A program made the translations under genes and the position numbers. A stretch of 53,778 nt of DNA, taken from NCBI GenBank assembly GCA_964418885.1, contig CAYQNW010000015.1:1-53778 (forward strand). Reading direction: 5' to 3'. The notes under the pieces were generated by a model. The model was given only the letters and a program-made list of their open reading frames with translations, made no database searches and was not told where the DNA came from. Positions 36,237 through 44,534 of the stretch are shown here, in pieces. This stretch comes from BMS3ABIN03 sp964418885 (lineage in GTDB: Bacteria; Bacteroidota; Ignavibacteria; Ignavibacteriales; Ignavibacteriaceae). Positions within the stretch are counted from its first letter, which is position 1. Each line of letters begins with the position of its first letter.

Positions 36237-36605
36237 ATGATTCAACAGGAAACAAATTTAGTGGTTGCCGATAATTCGGGTGCTAAAAAAGTACGGTGTA
36301 TTAAAGTTCTTGGTGGCAGCCGCAGAAGGTATGCCAGTGTAGGAGATCTTATAGTTGTATCCGTAAAAACTGCAATACCCAATGGCGCAGTTAAAAAAGG
36401 TGAAGTATCAAGAGCGGTAATAGTAAGAACAAAGAAGGAAGTTAAACGTTCCGATGGTTCTTATATACGATTTGATGAAAACGCAGCAGTGTTATTAAGT
36501 CCGCAGAATGAACCGAGAGGTACAAGAATTTTTGGTCCCGTTGCTCGTGAACTCAGAGACAAGCAGTTTATGAAAATTGTTTCATTAGCACCAGAAGTAT
36601 TATAA
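36237..36605 (+). CDS. rplN: 50S ribosomal protein L14
   Basis: A 122-residue uL14 at the subunit interface. It opens MIQQETNLVVADNSGAKKVRCIKVLGG, and the body is colinear with the family. AGGAG lies before the start, somewhat far at about 11 bases. Confidence 0.96.
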   Translation: MIQQETNLVVADNSGAKKVRCIKVLGGSRRRYASVGDLIVVSVKTAIPNGAVKKGEVSRAVIVRTKKEVKRSDGSYIRFDENAAVLLSPQNEPRGTRIFGPVARELRDKQFMKIVSLAPEVL

Positions 36606-36619
36606 TATTTGGAAAGATT

Positions 36620-36946
36620 ATGAAGATTAAAAAGAATGATATGGTAATGGTTATTTCGGGAAATGACAGGGGTAAAACCGGTAAGGTTCTTAAAGTTTTT
36701 CCTAAAAATAACAGGGTTATCATTGAAGGTATTAACATCAGGAAAAGACATACAAAACCAAGTCAGAAAAGTCCACAAGGTGGAATTTTGGAAAAAGAAG
36801 CATCTATTAATGCCTCGAACGTAATGATGCTGGATCCGAAATCTAATGAACCGACAAGACTTGGTGCACAAATTATACTGGATGAAAAATCCGGCAAAAA
36901 GAAAAGAGCCCGTGTAAGCAAGCTTAGCGGCGAAATGATACAATAA
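36620..36946 (+). CDS. rplX: 50S ribosomal protein L24
   Basis: This 108-residue uL24 is an early assembly initiator with a KOW motif near the N-terminus (GNDRGKTGKVLKVFPKNNRVIIEG). Length is normal, and it precedes rplE as in other spc operons. Confidence 0.95.
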   Translation: MKIKKNDMVMVISGNDRGKTGKVLKVFPKNNRVIIEGINIRKRHTKPSQKSPQGGILEKEASINASNVMMLDPKSNEPTRLGAQIILDEKSGKKKRARVSKLSGEMIQ

Positions 36947-36968
36947 TTTAAGACTATTATTTATTAAG

Positions 36969-37634
36969 ATGGCAGAGAAGAAAACAAAAAAAGCAGCTTC
37001 ACAAAAAGAGAGCAAGACCAAGGGTAAAGCAGAAAACCAGTCTGCTAAAAAAGATGAGGCTAAAGATATAAAGATTCCTTCGAGACTGGGAGATTACTAT
37101 AAGAGTAATATAGTTCCTGCTCTAATGAAAACGTTTAGTTATAAAAACGTAATGCGGGTTCCAAAGCTCGAAAAAATTGTTGTTAATATGGGAGTAGGTG
37201 CTGCAGTTGCGGATCCTAAAGTACTGGAAGAAGCGATGAGAGAATTAGAAGCCGTAACCGGTCAAAAATCATCAGTGAGACTGGCAAGAAAATCTATTTC
37301 TAATTTCAAGCTTCGTGAAGGAATGAAAATCGGTGCAAAGGTTACCCTGCGTAAGGTGAGGATGTATGAGTTTTTGGACAGACTTATAAATGTTGCTCTA
37401 CCAAGAGTTAGAGACTTTAGAGGTCTCTCTGATAAATCTTTTGATGGACGTGGTAATTATACGCTTGGAATAAAAGAACAAATTATATTCCCGGAAATCG
37501 ATATTGATAAGATAAGCAGAATTATGGGAATGGATGTTACATTTGTAACAACTGCAAAATCAGATAACGAAGCTTACGAACTCTTAAAAGAGTTTGGTGT
37601 TCCGTTTATGAAAAAAGAAGTTAAATCAGCTTAA
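36969..37634 (+). CDS. rplE: 50S ribosomal protein L5 with a Lys-rich N-terminal extension
   Basis: This uL5 binds 5S rRNA and contacts P-site tRNA. It has 221 residues, against about 180 in most bacteria. Residues 1-38 are an added Lys/Glu/Ala/Ser segment without Met, so the extension cannot be removed by a later ATG. The normal protein begins near RLGDYYKSNIVPALM, with VPKLEKIVVNMGVG following. The tail is probably disordered and may bind rRNA. No ribosome site is visible before the ATG. Confidence 0.94.
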   Translation: MAEKKTKKAASQKESKTKGKAENQSAKKDEAKDIKIPSRLGDYYKSNIVPALMKTFSYKNVMRVPKLEKIVVNMGVGAAVADPKVLEEAMRELEAVTGQKSSVRLARKSISNFKLREGMKIGAKVTLRKVRMYEFLDRLINVALPRVRDFRGLSDKSFDGRGNYTLGIKEQIIFPEIDIDKISRIMGMDVTFVTTAKSDNEAYELLKEFGVPFMKKEVKSA

Positions 37635-37646
37635 ACTGGAGAATTA

Positions 37647-37916
37647 ATGGCGCGTAAATGTTTAATAGCTAGACAAGAAAAACGACTTATGCTTGTCGAA
37701 AAGTACAAAGCGAAAAGGAAAGAATTAAAAGAGGCCGGAGAATTCGAGGAGTTACAAAAACTCCCTAAAAATTCTTCTGCTGTTAGATTAAAAAACAGAT
37801 GCATGTTTACCGGGCGAACGCGCAGTTATCATCGTAAATTTGGTGTTTCCAGGTTAGTCCTGCGTGAAATGGCTTTACGTGGTGAAATTCCAGGATTAAA
37901 GAAAGCAAGTTGGTAG
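37647..37916 (+). CDS. rpsN: 30S ribosomal protein S14 (zinc-free long form)
   Basis: This 89-residue uS14 is the long C- type. The CxxC pairs of the short zinc form are absent, and only single Cys remain. The C-terminal half, NRCMFTGRTRSYHRKFGVSR followed by GEIPGLKKASW, is the family signature. Good GGAG site upstream. Confidence 0.95.
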   Translation: MARKCLIARQEKRLMLVEKYKAKRKELKEAGEFEELQKLPKNSSAVRLKNRCMFTGRTRSYHRKFGVSRLVLREMALRGEIPGLKKASW

Positions 37917-37928
37917 AAGGAGATATTT

Positions 37929-38324
37929 ATGCCGGTTACAGACCCGATATCAGATTATTTAACGAGAATTAGAAACGCTTCAAAAGCAAAAAAAGTAAGA
38001 GTAGATATTCCTGCTTCTAAAATGAAGATCGGTCTTACGGAAATTTTGAAAAAAAGCGGTTACATTTATGATTTTAAAGTTGAAGAAGACAGTAAACAAA
38101 ATAAAATAACTGTATTATTGAAATATAACAACGGTGTTCCTGCTATCAGTGGCTTAAAAAAAATCAGCAGACCCGGTTTGAGAACTTACAGAAAATCAAC
38201 GGAGATACCGAGAGTGCTGAATGGTTTGGGAACTGCTGTGATTTCAACTTCCAAAGGTTTATTAACGGATAAAGAAGCCAGGCAGCAATCAGCAGGCGGT
38301 GAAGTTATCTGTTATGTATGGTAA
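37929..38324 (+). CDS. rpsH: 30S ribosomal protein S8
   Basis: This 131-residue uS8 binds helix 21 of 16S rRNA and, in E. coli, represses the spc operon. PVTDPISDYLTRIRNA opens it, and the C-terminal GTAVISTSKGLLTDKEAR matches the RNA-binding signature. A strong AAGGAGA site precedes the ATG. Confidence 0.96.
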   Translation: MPVTDPISDYLTRIRNASKAKKVRVDIPASKMKIGLTEILKKSGYIYDFKVEEDSKQNKITVLLKYNNGVPAISGLKKISRPGLRTYRKSTEIPRVLNGLGTAVISTSKGLLTDKEARQQSAGGEVICYVW

Positions 38325-38345
38325 AATTTTTAACGGAGAAACAAA

Positions 38346-38882
38346 TTGTCAAGGATAGGTAAAAAACCGATAGAGATACCGAAAGGTGTGAGTGTTTCAA
38401 AGGAAGGACAGCTTATAAAAGTTAAAGGTCCTAAGGGTGAACTTGGTCACAATGTTCATTCAAATATGTCGGTTGAAATAAAAGATAATGAAATAACCGT
38501 AACCAGACCGAATGATTCCAAAGAGAATAAATCCTTACACGGTTTAACCCGGGCTTTACTACAAAATATGGTAACAGGTGTTAATTCTTCTTACAAAAAA
38601 GAACTGGAAATTGTTGGTGTTGGATATCGTGCTGAATTAAAAGGTAAAAATCTTCTCTTAAATATCGGTTATTCTCATCCAGTTTATTTTGCACCACCCG
38701 AAACAATAACCTTTGAGACTCCATCTCAAACCCAAATTGTGATATCGGGTGCAGATAAACAATTAGTTGGACAAGTTGCCGCAAAAATAAGATCGTTCAG
38801 AAAACCCGAACCATATAAAGGTAAAGGTATTAAATACGTCGGTGAGCATATTAGAAGAAAAGCTGGTAAAACCGCCGGTTAG
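38346..38882 (+). CDS. rplF: 50S ribosomal protein L6
   Basis: A 178-residue uL6 near the sarcin-ricin loop. It starts at TTG 38346 behind ACGGAGA and reads SRIGKKPIEIPKGV. Two repeated alpha/beta domains are present, and the second ends with PEPYKGKGIKYVGEHIRRKAGK. Confidence 0.96.
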   Translation: MSRIGKKPIEIPKGVSVSKEGQLIKVKGPKGELGHNVHSNMSVEIKDNEITVTRPNDSKENKSLHGLTRALLQNMVTGVNSSYKKELEIVGVGYRAELKGKNLLLNIGYSHPVYFAPPETITFETPSQTQIVISGADKQLVGQVAAKIRSFRKPEPYKGKGIKYVGEHIRRKAGKTAG

Positions 38883-38913
38883 TTAAGTTAAAATTATTTC
38901 CTAAGAAGAAAGA

Positions 38914-39276
38914 ATGAAAACGAAATTAAATAATCGTCAGAGAGTTAAATTAAGAATCCAGAAGAAAGTATCCGGTACGCCTGAAAGACCAAGACTGGCT
39001 GTTTACCGCAGTTTAAATCATATTTATGCTCAGTTAGTCGATGATTCCACCGGCAGTACATTAACTTCGGCTTCTACGCTTTCAAAAGAAATTCAGAATG
39101 AAGTAAAGAGTTCAGAGGGCAAAGTAGCGAAAAGTAAAATTGTTGGCTCCCTGATTGCAAAAAAAGCAATCGAAAAAAAGATAACTAATGTTGTATTTGA
39201 CAGAGGAGGTTATCGTTACCATGGTCGCGTTAAAGCAATTGCAGACGGCGCTAGGGAAGGAGGGCTGAAATTTTAA
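38914..39276 (+). CDS. rplR: 50S ribosomal protein L18
   Basis: This 120-residue uL18 binds 5S rRNA with L5. PRLAVYRSLNHIYAQLVDD and FDRGGYRYHGRVKAIADGAREGGL are diagnostic. The stop is only 16 bases ahead of a tRNA-Gln gene, so the end of the mRNA is probably shaped by tRNA processing. Confidence 0.96.
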   Translation: MKTKLNNRQRVKLRIQKKVSGTPERPRLAVYRSLNHIYAQLVDDSTGSTLTSASTLSKEIQNEVKSSEGKVAKSKIVGSLIAKKAIEKKITNVVFDRGGYRYHGRVKAIADGAREGGLKF

Positions 39277-39292
39277 TGAGTATTTGGAAGAG

Positions 39293-39363
39293 TGCCGGGT
39301 CGTCTAATGGCAGGACTACGCCCTTTGGAGGCGTCTGTAGAGGTTCGAATCCTCTCCCGGCAG
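39293..39363 (+). tRNA. tRNA-Gln (TTG) inside the spc operon
   Basis: Acceptor TGCCGGG pairs with CCCGGCA. The anticodon stem ACGCC/GGCGT encloses CTTTGGA, giving TTG. The T arm AGAGG-TTCGAAT-CCTCT is perfect. The U1-A72 pair and G discriminator fit bacterial tRNA-Gln. It lies in the same orientation between rplR and rpsE, 16 bases after one and 40 before the other. It is probably cut from the ribosomal-protein mRNA. Confidence 0.95.
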
Positions 39364-39403
39364 CAAAGTTATTTTTAAGAATTTTTTAGTACTGGAGACA
39401 TAA

Positions 39404-39910
39404 TTGAAATCCGTAAGAAATACTGAGTCAGATGGACTTAAAGAAAAAGTTGTACATATTAACCGCGTTGCAAAAGTTGTTAAAGGTGGACGTCGGTTCA
39501 GCTTTAATGCTATTGTTGTGGTTGGAAATGGAAATGGCAGTGTTGGTGTTGGACTCGGTAAAGCTAACGAAGTAACCGACGCAATTTCAAAGGGAATTGA
39601 CGATGCAAGGAAAAGTCTTGTAAATGTACCCATAATCAAAGGTACTCTTGCTCACAAGATAATTGGAAAATATGGTGCCGGTCGCGTACTTCTTAAGCCT
39701 GCTTCACCCGGTACTGGTTTAATTGCCGGTGGCGGTGTTCGTGCAGTGCTTGAAGCAGCAGGAGTTCAGGACGTTTTAACAAAATCTCTTGGTTCCAGTA
39801 ATCCTCATAATCAGGTGAAAGCCACTCTTAACGGATTATTAGGTCAGATCGATGCAAAAACAATGTCGAAGAAACGAGGATTAACAACCCAGGAAATATT
39901 TAACTCTTGA
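39404..39910 (+). CDS. rpsE: 30S ribosomal protein S5
   Basis: This 168-residue uS5 is involved in decoding accuracy and mRNA unwinding. It starts at TTG 39404 with CTGGAGA upstream. VVKGGRRFSFNAIVVVGNGNGSVGVGLGKANEV is the double-stranded-RNA-binding signature. It is the first coding gene after the embedded tRNA-Gln. Confidence 0.96.
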   Translation: MKSVRNTESDGLKEKVVHINRVAKVVKGGRRFSFNAIVVVGNGNGSVGVGLGKANEVTDAISKGIDDARKSLVNVPIIKGTLAHKIIGKYGAGRVLLKPASPGTGLIAGGGVRAVLEAAGVQDVLTKSLGSSNPHNQVKATLNGLLGQIDAKTMSKKRGLTTQEIFNS

Positions 39911-39917
39911 GGATATG

Positions 39918-40103
39918 ATGGCAAAAATTAAAGTAATTCAAACAAGAAGTATTATTGATCGACCGAAGATTCAGAAAAGAACAATCAAAGCTTTAGGTCT
40001 GGGAAGACCTAATTGGGAAAAAGTGCATAATGACACACCCCAGATAAGAGGGATGATCAATAAAGTTACTCACTTAGTTAAAGTTGAAGAAATAAAAGGA
40101 TAG
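39918..40103 (+). CDS. rpmD: 50S ribosomal protein L30
   Basis: A 61-residue uL30 of the short bacterial type. I chose ATG 39918 over the adjacent in-frame ATG 39915, because GAGG then has five bases of spacing and the protein begins MAKIKVIQTRS. It contains RTIKALGLGRPNWEKVH. Confidence 0.94.
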   Translation: MAKIKVIQTRSIIDRPKIQKRTIKALGLGRPNWEKVHNDTPQIRGMINKVTHLVKVEEIKG

Positions 40104-40116
40104 TTCGGAAAGTATA

Positions 40117-40575
40117 ATGGATATTCTCAGTAATTTAAAATATGCCGAGGGCTCAAGGAAGAACAGAAAAAGAGTTGGAAGAGGCGAAGGTTCTAACCGC
40201 GGTGGTACATCTACACGTGGTATGAACGGACAAATGTCAAGATCAGGTGCCAACAAGAAAAGCTGGTTCGAGGGCGGGCAAATGCCGCTCCAAAGAAGAA
40301 CGCCGAAATTCGGTTTTACAAATATTTTTAAAACACATTACCAGATCGTTAATGTAAATTCTTTGCAAAGAGTAGCCGATGAAAAAAAACTGGGAAATGA
40401 TGTTCTTAATGCTGTGTCATTAAAGAGTTTAGGATTGGTTTCCAGTGCTAAACAGCCCATAAAGATTCTTGCTAAAGGTGAGCTTAAGGCAAAGGTGAAC
40501 TTGGAAGTTCATGCGTTCAGCGGCAAGGCTAAAGAGAAAATTGAAGCTGCAGGCGGCTCAATTAAAAAGATTTAA
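40117..40575 (+). CDS. rplO: 50S ribosomal protein L15
   Basis: A 152-residue uL15. The Gly/Arg-rich N-terminal extension (GSRKNRKRVGRGEGSNRGGTSTRGMNG), which threads through rRNA, and the FEGGQMPLQRRTPKFGF segment are characteristic. It lies directly before secY as usual. Confidence 0.96.
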   Translation: MDILSNLKYAEGSRKNRKRVGRGEGSNRGGTSTRGMNGQMSRSGANKKSWFEGGQMPLQRRTPKFGFTNIFKTHYQIVNVNSLQRVADEKKLGNDVLNAVSLKSLGLVSSAKQPIKILAKGELKAKVNLEVHAFSGKAKEKIEAAGGSIKKI

Positions 40576-40584
40576 TCCTGTTTT

Positions 40585-41922
40585 ATGTCGAAAGTCACAG
40601 ATACATTCAGAAATATATTTAAGATTCATGAGCTGCGTCAAAGAATCATTTATACGTTGGCGCTGCTTTTTATTGTACGATTAGGCGCTCATATAACAAT
40701 ACCCGGAGTTGATGCTTCTCTCTTAACAGAGAGTATGAAAAATCAATCATCCGATAATCTGTTTGCTCTTTATGATTTATTTGTCGGTGGAGCTTTTCGT
40801 AATGCTGCAATCTTCGCTTTGGGTATTATGCCATATATCTCAGCATCTATTATTCTCCAGCTGATGGGTGCAGTTGTACCGTACTTTCAAAAATTACAGC
40901 AGGAAGGCGAAGAAGGAAGAAAAAAGATCACCCAGCTTACAAGGTATGGAACAGTTCTAATTTCAGCTTTGCAGGCATGGGGTGTTACAGTAAGATTGCT
41001 AAATCTCCAGGTTCAGGGTTTACCGATTGTTCCTGATCCGGTTAGAGGCATTGGCTGGGTTCTTTCAACAATTATGATACTGACGTCCGGTACGGTGTTT
41101 ATGATGTGGATGGGTGAACAAATTACTGAGAGAGGTATTGGCAACGGAATTTCGTTGATAATTTTTATTGGAATTATTGCCCGGTTGCCTTATGCTATAT
41201 TTGATGAAATCCGGTTAATAGATGCCGGACAGAGATCGATAATAGTTGAAATTATTATTCTTGTTTTTATGTTCTTTATTATTGCTGGTGTTGTGCTCGT
41301 AACTCAGGGTACAAGAAGAATTCCTGTTCAATATGCAAAAAGAGTTGTCGGAAGAAAAGTATACGGAGGCGTTACGCAGTATATTCCTCTGAGAGTAAAT
41401 ACTGCCGGAGTTATGCCGATCATATTTGCCCAGGCAATTATGTTTATCCCGAATACAGTACTTTCATTTTTCCCGAACAACGAATTGCTTCAGACTTTAT
41501 CAAGTTATTTTGTATATACATCTCCTGTTTACTCGGTGGTATATGCTTTAATGATTGTGTTCTTTACATATTTTTATACGGCGATTGCGTTTAATCCCAA
41601 AGATGTTGCAGACAATATGAAAAAACAGGGAGGATTCATTCCCGGCATTCGACCCGGTAAACAAACTTCGGAATTTATTGATAACATCTTAACAAAGATA
41701 ACTTTACCCGGATCTATTTTCCTGGCAATTGTAGCCATTCTTCCGGCTTTCGTTTCGGGTATGGGAGTTTCAGGTCAGTTTGCAAGTTTCTTTGGCGGTA
41801 CAAGTTTGCTGATTGTTGTTGGTGTTGCATTGGATACACTACAGCAAATTGAGTCTCATTTGTTAATGAGACATTACGATGGATTTATGAAAACCGGAAA
41901 GTTGCGTGCTCGCAGGTATTAG
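40585..41922 (+). CDS. secY: Preprotein translocase subunit SecY
   Basis: This 445-residue inner-membrane channel has ten predicted transmembrane helices. It has the plug-region segment GAHITIPGVDASLL and the signatures FALGIMPYISASIILQLM and ITERGIGNGISLIIF. The C-terminal cytoplasmic loop GFIPGIRPGKQTSEFI contacts SecA or ribosomes. It lies nine bases after rplO with no clear ribosome site. Confidence 0.97.
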   Translation: MSKVTDTFRNIFKIHELRQRIIYTLALLFIVRLGAHITIPGVDASLLTESMKNQSSDNLFALYDLFVGGAFRNAAIFALGIMPYISASIILQLMGAVVPYFQKLQQEGEEGRKKITQLTRYGTVLISALQAWGVTVRLLNLQVQGLPIVPDPVRGIGWVLSTIMILTSGTVFMMWMGEQITERGIGNGISLIIFIGIIARLPYAIFDEIRLIDAGQRSIIVEIIILVFMFFIIAGVVLVTQGTRRIPVQYAKRVVGRKVYGGVTQYIPLRVNTAGVMPIIFAQAIMFIPNTVLSFFPNNELLQTLSSYFVYTSPVYSVVYALMIVFFTYFYTAIAFNPKDVADNMKKQGGFIPGIRPGKQTSEFIDNILTKITLPGSIFLAIVAILPAFVSGMGVSGQFASFFGGTSLLIVVGVALDTLQQIESHLLMRHYDGFMKTGKLRARRY

Positions 41923-41927
41923 ATTTT

Positions 41928-42689
41928 GTGATAATTATAAAAACTAAAAAGGATATAGATTTTATTAGAGAAAGCTGCAAAATTGTTGCAGAGACTCTTC
42001 AGTTACTGAAGAGCAATGTAAAACCGGGAATTACAACTTTAGAACTTGATAAAATTGCGGAAGATTACATTAAAAGTAACGATGCAATTCCGGCTTTTAA
42101 AGGCTATACTCAAGGCGGTGCTCCGGGATTTCCCGGTTCTGTTTGTACTTCCGTAGATGATGAGGTGGTGCACGGAATACCCGGAAGCAGAGCCTTAAAA
42201 ATCGGTGAAATCATTTCACTCGATGTTGGTGTTCTTAAAAATGATTATTACGGCGATGCTGCAATTTCGGTTGCTATCGGTGAGGTCTCAGCTGAAAAAG
42301 AAAAACTCCTGAATGTTACTGAGAAATCTCTCTATGAAGGTATTAACTCGGCTTTAGAGGGTAATCGGGTTCATGATATCTCGGCTGCAGTCCAATCTTG
42401 CGTTGAAGAAAACAGCTTCTCTATCGTTCGCGATTTATGTGGTCACGGAGTTGGGAAATATCTTCATGAAGAACCTTCAATACCAAACTTTGGAAGGAAG
42501 GGAACAGGAGCTAAATTGAGAAACGGTATGACCCTGGCAATCGAACCAATGGTGAATGCGGGAAAATACCGTGTAATGACCGATAAAGATGGCTGGACTG
42601 TATTAACAGCTGATGGTAAACCTTCAGCACATTTTGAACATACAATATTGGTAAACGGAAATTCACCGGAAATATTAACTGTTTGTTAA
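41928..42689 (+). CDS. map: Methionine aminopeptidase, type I
   Basis: This 253-residue enzyme removes the initiator methionine from nascent proteins. All five metal ligands are present (D99, D110, H173, E206, E237), as is the substrate-contacting H82. The start is GTG 41928, five bases after secY and without a ribosome site. The stop TAA shares its last base with the infA start. It has no N-terminal zinc finger, consistent with the bacterial type. Confidence 0.97.
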   Translation: MIIIKTKKDIDFIRESCKIVAETLQLLKSNVKPGITTLELDKIAEDYIKSNDAIPAFKGYTQGGAPGFPGSVCTSVDDEVVHGIPGSRALKIGEIISLDVGVLKNDYYGDAAISVAIGEVSAEKEKLLNVTEKSLYEGINSALEGNRVHDISAAVQSCVEENSFSIVRDLCGHGVGKYLHEEPSIPNFGRKGTGAKLRNGMTLAIEPMVNAGKYRVMTDKDGWTVLTADGKPSAHFEHTILVNGNSPEILTVC

Positions 42690-42907
42690 TGGCTAAACAA
42701 GGACCAATAAAAATAGATGGTGTAGTTACGGAAACACTACCGAACGCTACTTTCAAAGTAAAGCTGGATAACGGGCACGAAATGCTTGCGCATATTTCCG
42801 GTAAAATGAGAATGCATTTCATTAAGATTTTAGTAGGAGATAAGGTATCAGTAGAATTATCTCCATATGATTTAACAAAAGGTAGAATAACCTACAGATA
42901 CAAATAG
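42689..42907 (+). CDS. infA: Translation initiation factor IF-1
   Basis: A 72-residue OB-fold factor that blocks the A site during initiation. ATG 42689 gives the canonical length and the beginning MAKQGPIKIDGVV. A TTG two codons earlier is unlikely. It contains FKVKLDNGHEMLAHISGKMRMHFI. The start overlaps the map stop by one base. Confidence 0.96.
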   Translation: MAKQGPIKIDGVVTETLPNATFKVKLDNGHEMLAHISGKMRMHFIKILVGDKVSVELSPYDLTKGRITYRYK

Positions 42908-42917
42908 TGGAGATACT

Positions 42918-43031
42918 ATGAAAGTAAGATCATCTGTTAGAAAAATATGTGATAATTGCAAAATAATAAAACGCAAAGGTGTTGTAAGAGTGATTTGTAA
43001 AAATCCAAAACATAAGCAACGCCAGGGTTAA
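42918..43031 (+). CDS. rpmJ: 50S ribosomal protein L36
   Basis: A 37-residue bL36, read directly from the DNA. MKVRSSVRKICDNCK opens it, and zinc ligands C11, C14, C27 and H32 are all present, so this is the zinc-binding form. GTGGAGA is a good ribosome site. It lies between infA and rpsM, the common position. Confidence 0.96.
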   Translation: MKVRSSVRKICDNCKIIKRKGVVRVICKNPKHKQRQG

Positions 43032-43051
43032 AAATTATAAGGAGTAGATAA

Positions 43052-43435
43052 TTGGCTCGTATATCAGGTGTCGATTTACCCAAAAATAAAAAAGTTTTAT
43101 TTGGGTTAAGATATATTTTCGGAATCGGTCCGACTGTTTCAGTAGATATTCTTGAAAAAGCAAAAGTTGATCCGAATAAAAAGGTCGGAGAACTTACTGA
43201 AGAAGACGTTGGTGCGATAAGAGCGATAATCACTGCCGAGTATAAGGTGGAAGGTGCGCTTCGTTCGGAAGTTCAGCAAAATATAAAAAGACTGATGGAT
43301 ATTGGTTCTTACAGGGGCATACGTCACAGACGCGGTTTACCCGTAAGAGGACAGCGGACAAGAACAAATGCACGCAACAGGAAAGGTAAACGAAAAACCG
43401 TTGCTGGTAAGAAAAAAGCGCCGACCAAGAAGTAA
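43052..43435 (+). CDS. rpsM: 30S ribosomal protein S13
   Basis: This 127-residue uS13 contacts the P-site tRNA and forms an intersubunit bridge. It starts at TTG 43052 behind AAGGAG. ARISGVDLPKNKKVLFGLRYIFGIG and GSYRGIRHRRGLPVRGQRTRTNAR are signatures. The C-terminus is a Lys-rich tail. Confidence 0.96.
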   Translation: MARISGVDLPKNKKVLFGLRYIFGIGPTVSVDILEKAKVDPNKKVGELTEEDVGAIRAIITAEYKVEGALRSEVQQNIKRLMDIGSYRGIRHRRGLPVRGQRTRTNARNRKGKRKTVAGKKKAPTKK

Positions 43436-43465
43436 TTAATTTTTTATTGACCGGAGGTAATGTAA

Positions 43466-43852
43466 TTGGCTAAAGGACTAAAAAGAAGCAGGAAAAAAAC
43501 ACAGGTTGATACAAACGGTGTAGCTCATATTAAAGCTACCTTTAACAATGTGATTGTAACGCTTACTGATATTTACGGGAATACAATTTCCTGGTCATCT
43601 GCAGGAAAAAACGGATTTAAAGGATCGAGAAAGAATACTCCTTATGCAGCACAAATATCTGCAGAAGCTGCTGCAAAAGAAGCGTATGATTTGGGTCTTA
43701 GAAAAGTTGAAGTTTTGGTAAAAGGTCCCGGTTCGGGCAGGGAGGCAGCTATTAGAGCGCTCCATACCGCCGGGCTGGAAATAGGTTCAATTAGGGATGT
43801 TACTCCATTGCCTCACAATGGATGCAGACCTCCTAAACGAAGAAGAGTTTAA
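43466..43852 (+). CDS. rpsK: 30S ribosomal protein S11
   Basis: A 128-residue uS11 of the small-subunit platform. It starts at TTG 43466 after CCGGAGG. Conserved parts are GVAHIKATFNNVIVTLTDIYGN and VLVKGPGSGREAAIRAL, and it ends DVTPLPHNGCRPPKRRRV. Confidence 0.97.
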   Translation: MAKGLKRSRKKTQVDTNGVAHIKATFNNVIVTLTDIYGNTISWSSAGKNGFKGSRKNTPYAAQISAEAAAKEAYDLGLRKVEVLVKGPGSGREAAIRALHTAGLEIGSIRDVTPLPHNGCRPPKRRRV

Positions 43853-43875
43853 TTTTTTAATTCGGAGAATAGTTA

Positions 43876-44502
43876 ATGGCAAGATATACAGATTCAGTCT
43901 GTAAGTTATGTAGAAGAGAAAGACAAAAATTGTTTCTGAAAGGACAAAAGTGTTATACCGAAAAATGTCCTATAGAATCACGAAGTTATCCGCCGGGTGA
44001 ACACGGACAAAGCAGAAGAGCGAAGGTTTCCGAATACGGTATTCAGCTTCGTGAGAAACAAAAAATTAAAAGATCTTATGGTTTACTGGAAACCCAGTTT
44101 AAAAACTATTTCGAAAAAGCAAATAAACAAAAAGGAATTACCGGTGAAAACCTGGTAAAACTGCTTGAGAGACGTTTTGATAATATTGTTTACAGGATCG
44201 GGTTCGCCGGTTCCAGGAAGCAGGCAAGGCAACTGATCAGACACAGACATTTTAGTATAAACGATCAGCTTGTAGACATACCATCTTACTCACTTGGTGT
44301 TGGTGATATAATAAAGGTTAGAGATAAAAGTAAGAAGTTGGATGCTATTCACGACTCTCTTAAAAGAGTAAAAGACAGTACTTATTCGTGGTTAACAGTA
44401 GATAAAGCTAATCTTTCGGGAACCTTTATGCAAATTCCTGAGAGAGAAGAAGTTCCATTGAATGCAAACGAACAATTAGTAGTTGAGCTTTACTCTAAAT
44501 AA
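43876..44502 (+). CDS. rpsD: 30S ribosomal protein S4 (zinc form)
   Basis: This 208-residue uS4 is a primary 16S rRNA binder. C9, C12, C26 and C31 match the zinc-binding type known from Thermus. The S4 RNA-binding domain (residues ~95-160) includes RLDNIVYRIGF-like and ARQLIRHRHFSIN segments. In E. coli S4 represses the alpha operon. CGGAG lies before the ATG. Confidence 0.96.
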   Translation: MARYTDSVCKLCRRERQKLFLKGQKCYTEKCPIESRSYPPGEHGQSRRAKVSEYGIQLREKQKIKRSYGLLETQFKNYFEKANKQKGITGENLVKLLERRFDNIVYRIGFAGSRKQARQLIRHRHFSINDQLVDIPSYSLGVGDIIKVRDKSKKLDAIHDSLKRVKDSTYSWLTVDKANLSGTFMQIPEREEVPLNANEQLVVELYSK

Positions 44503-44534
44503 AAATTTTTAAAATCATTTTAGAGGATTAATAA

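Noticed and set aside
36461..37021. 186-codon reverse-strand open frame
   Set aside because: It is antisense to rplN, rplX and the start of rplE, which are all certain, and its protein has no family features.
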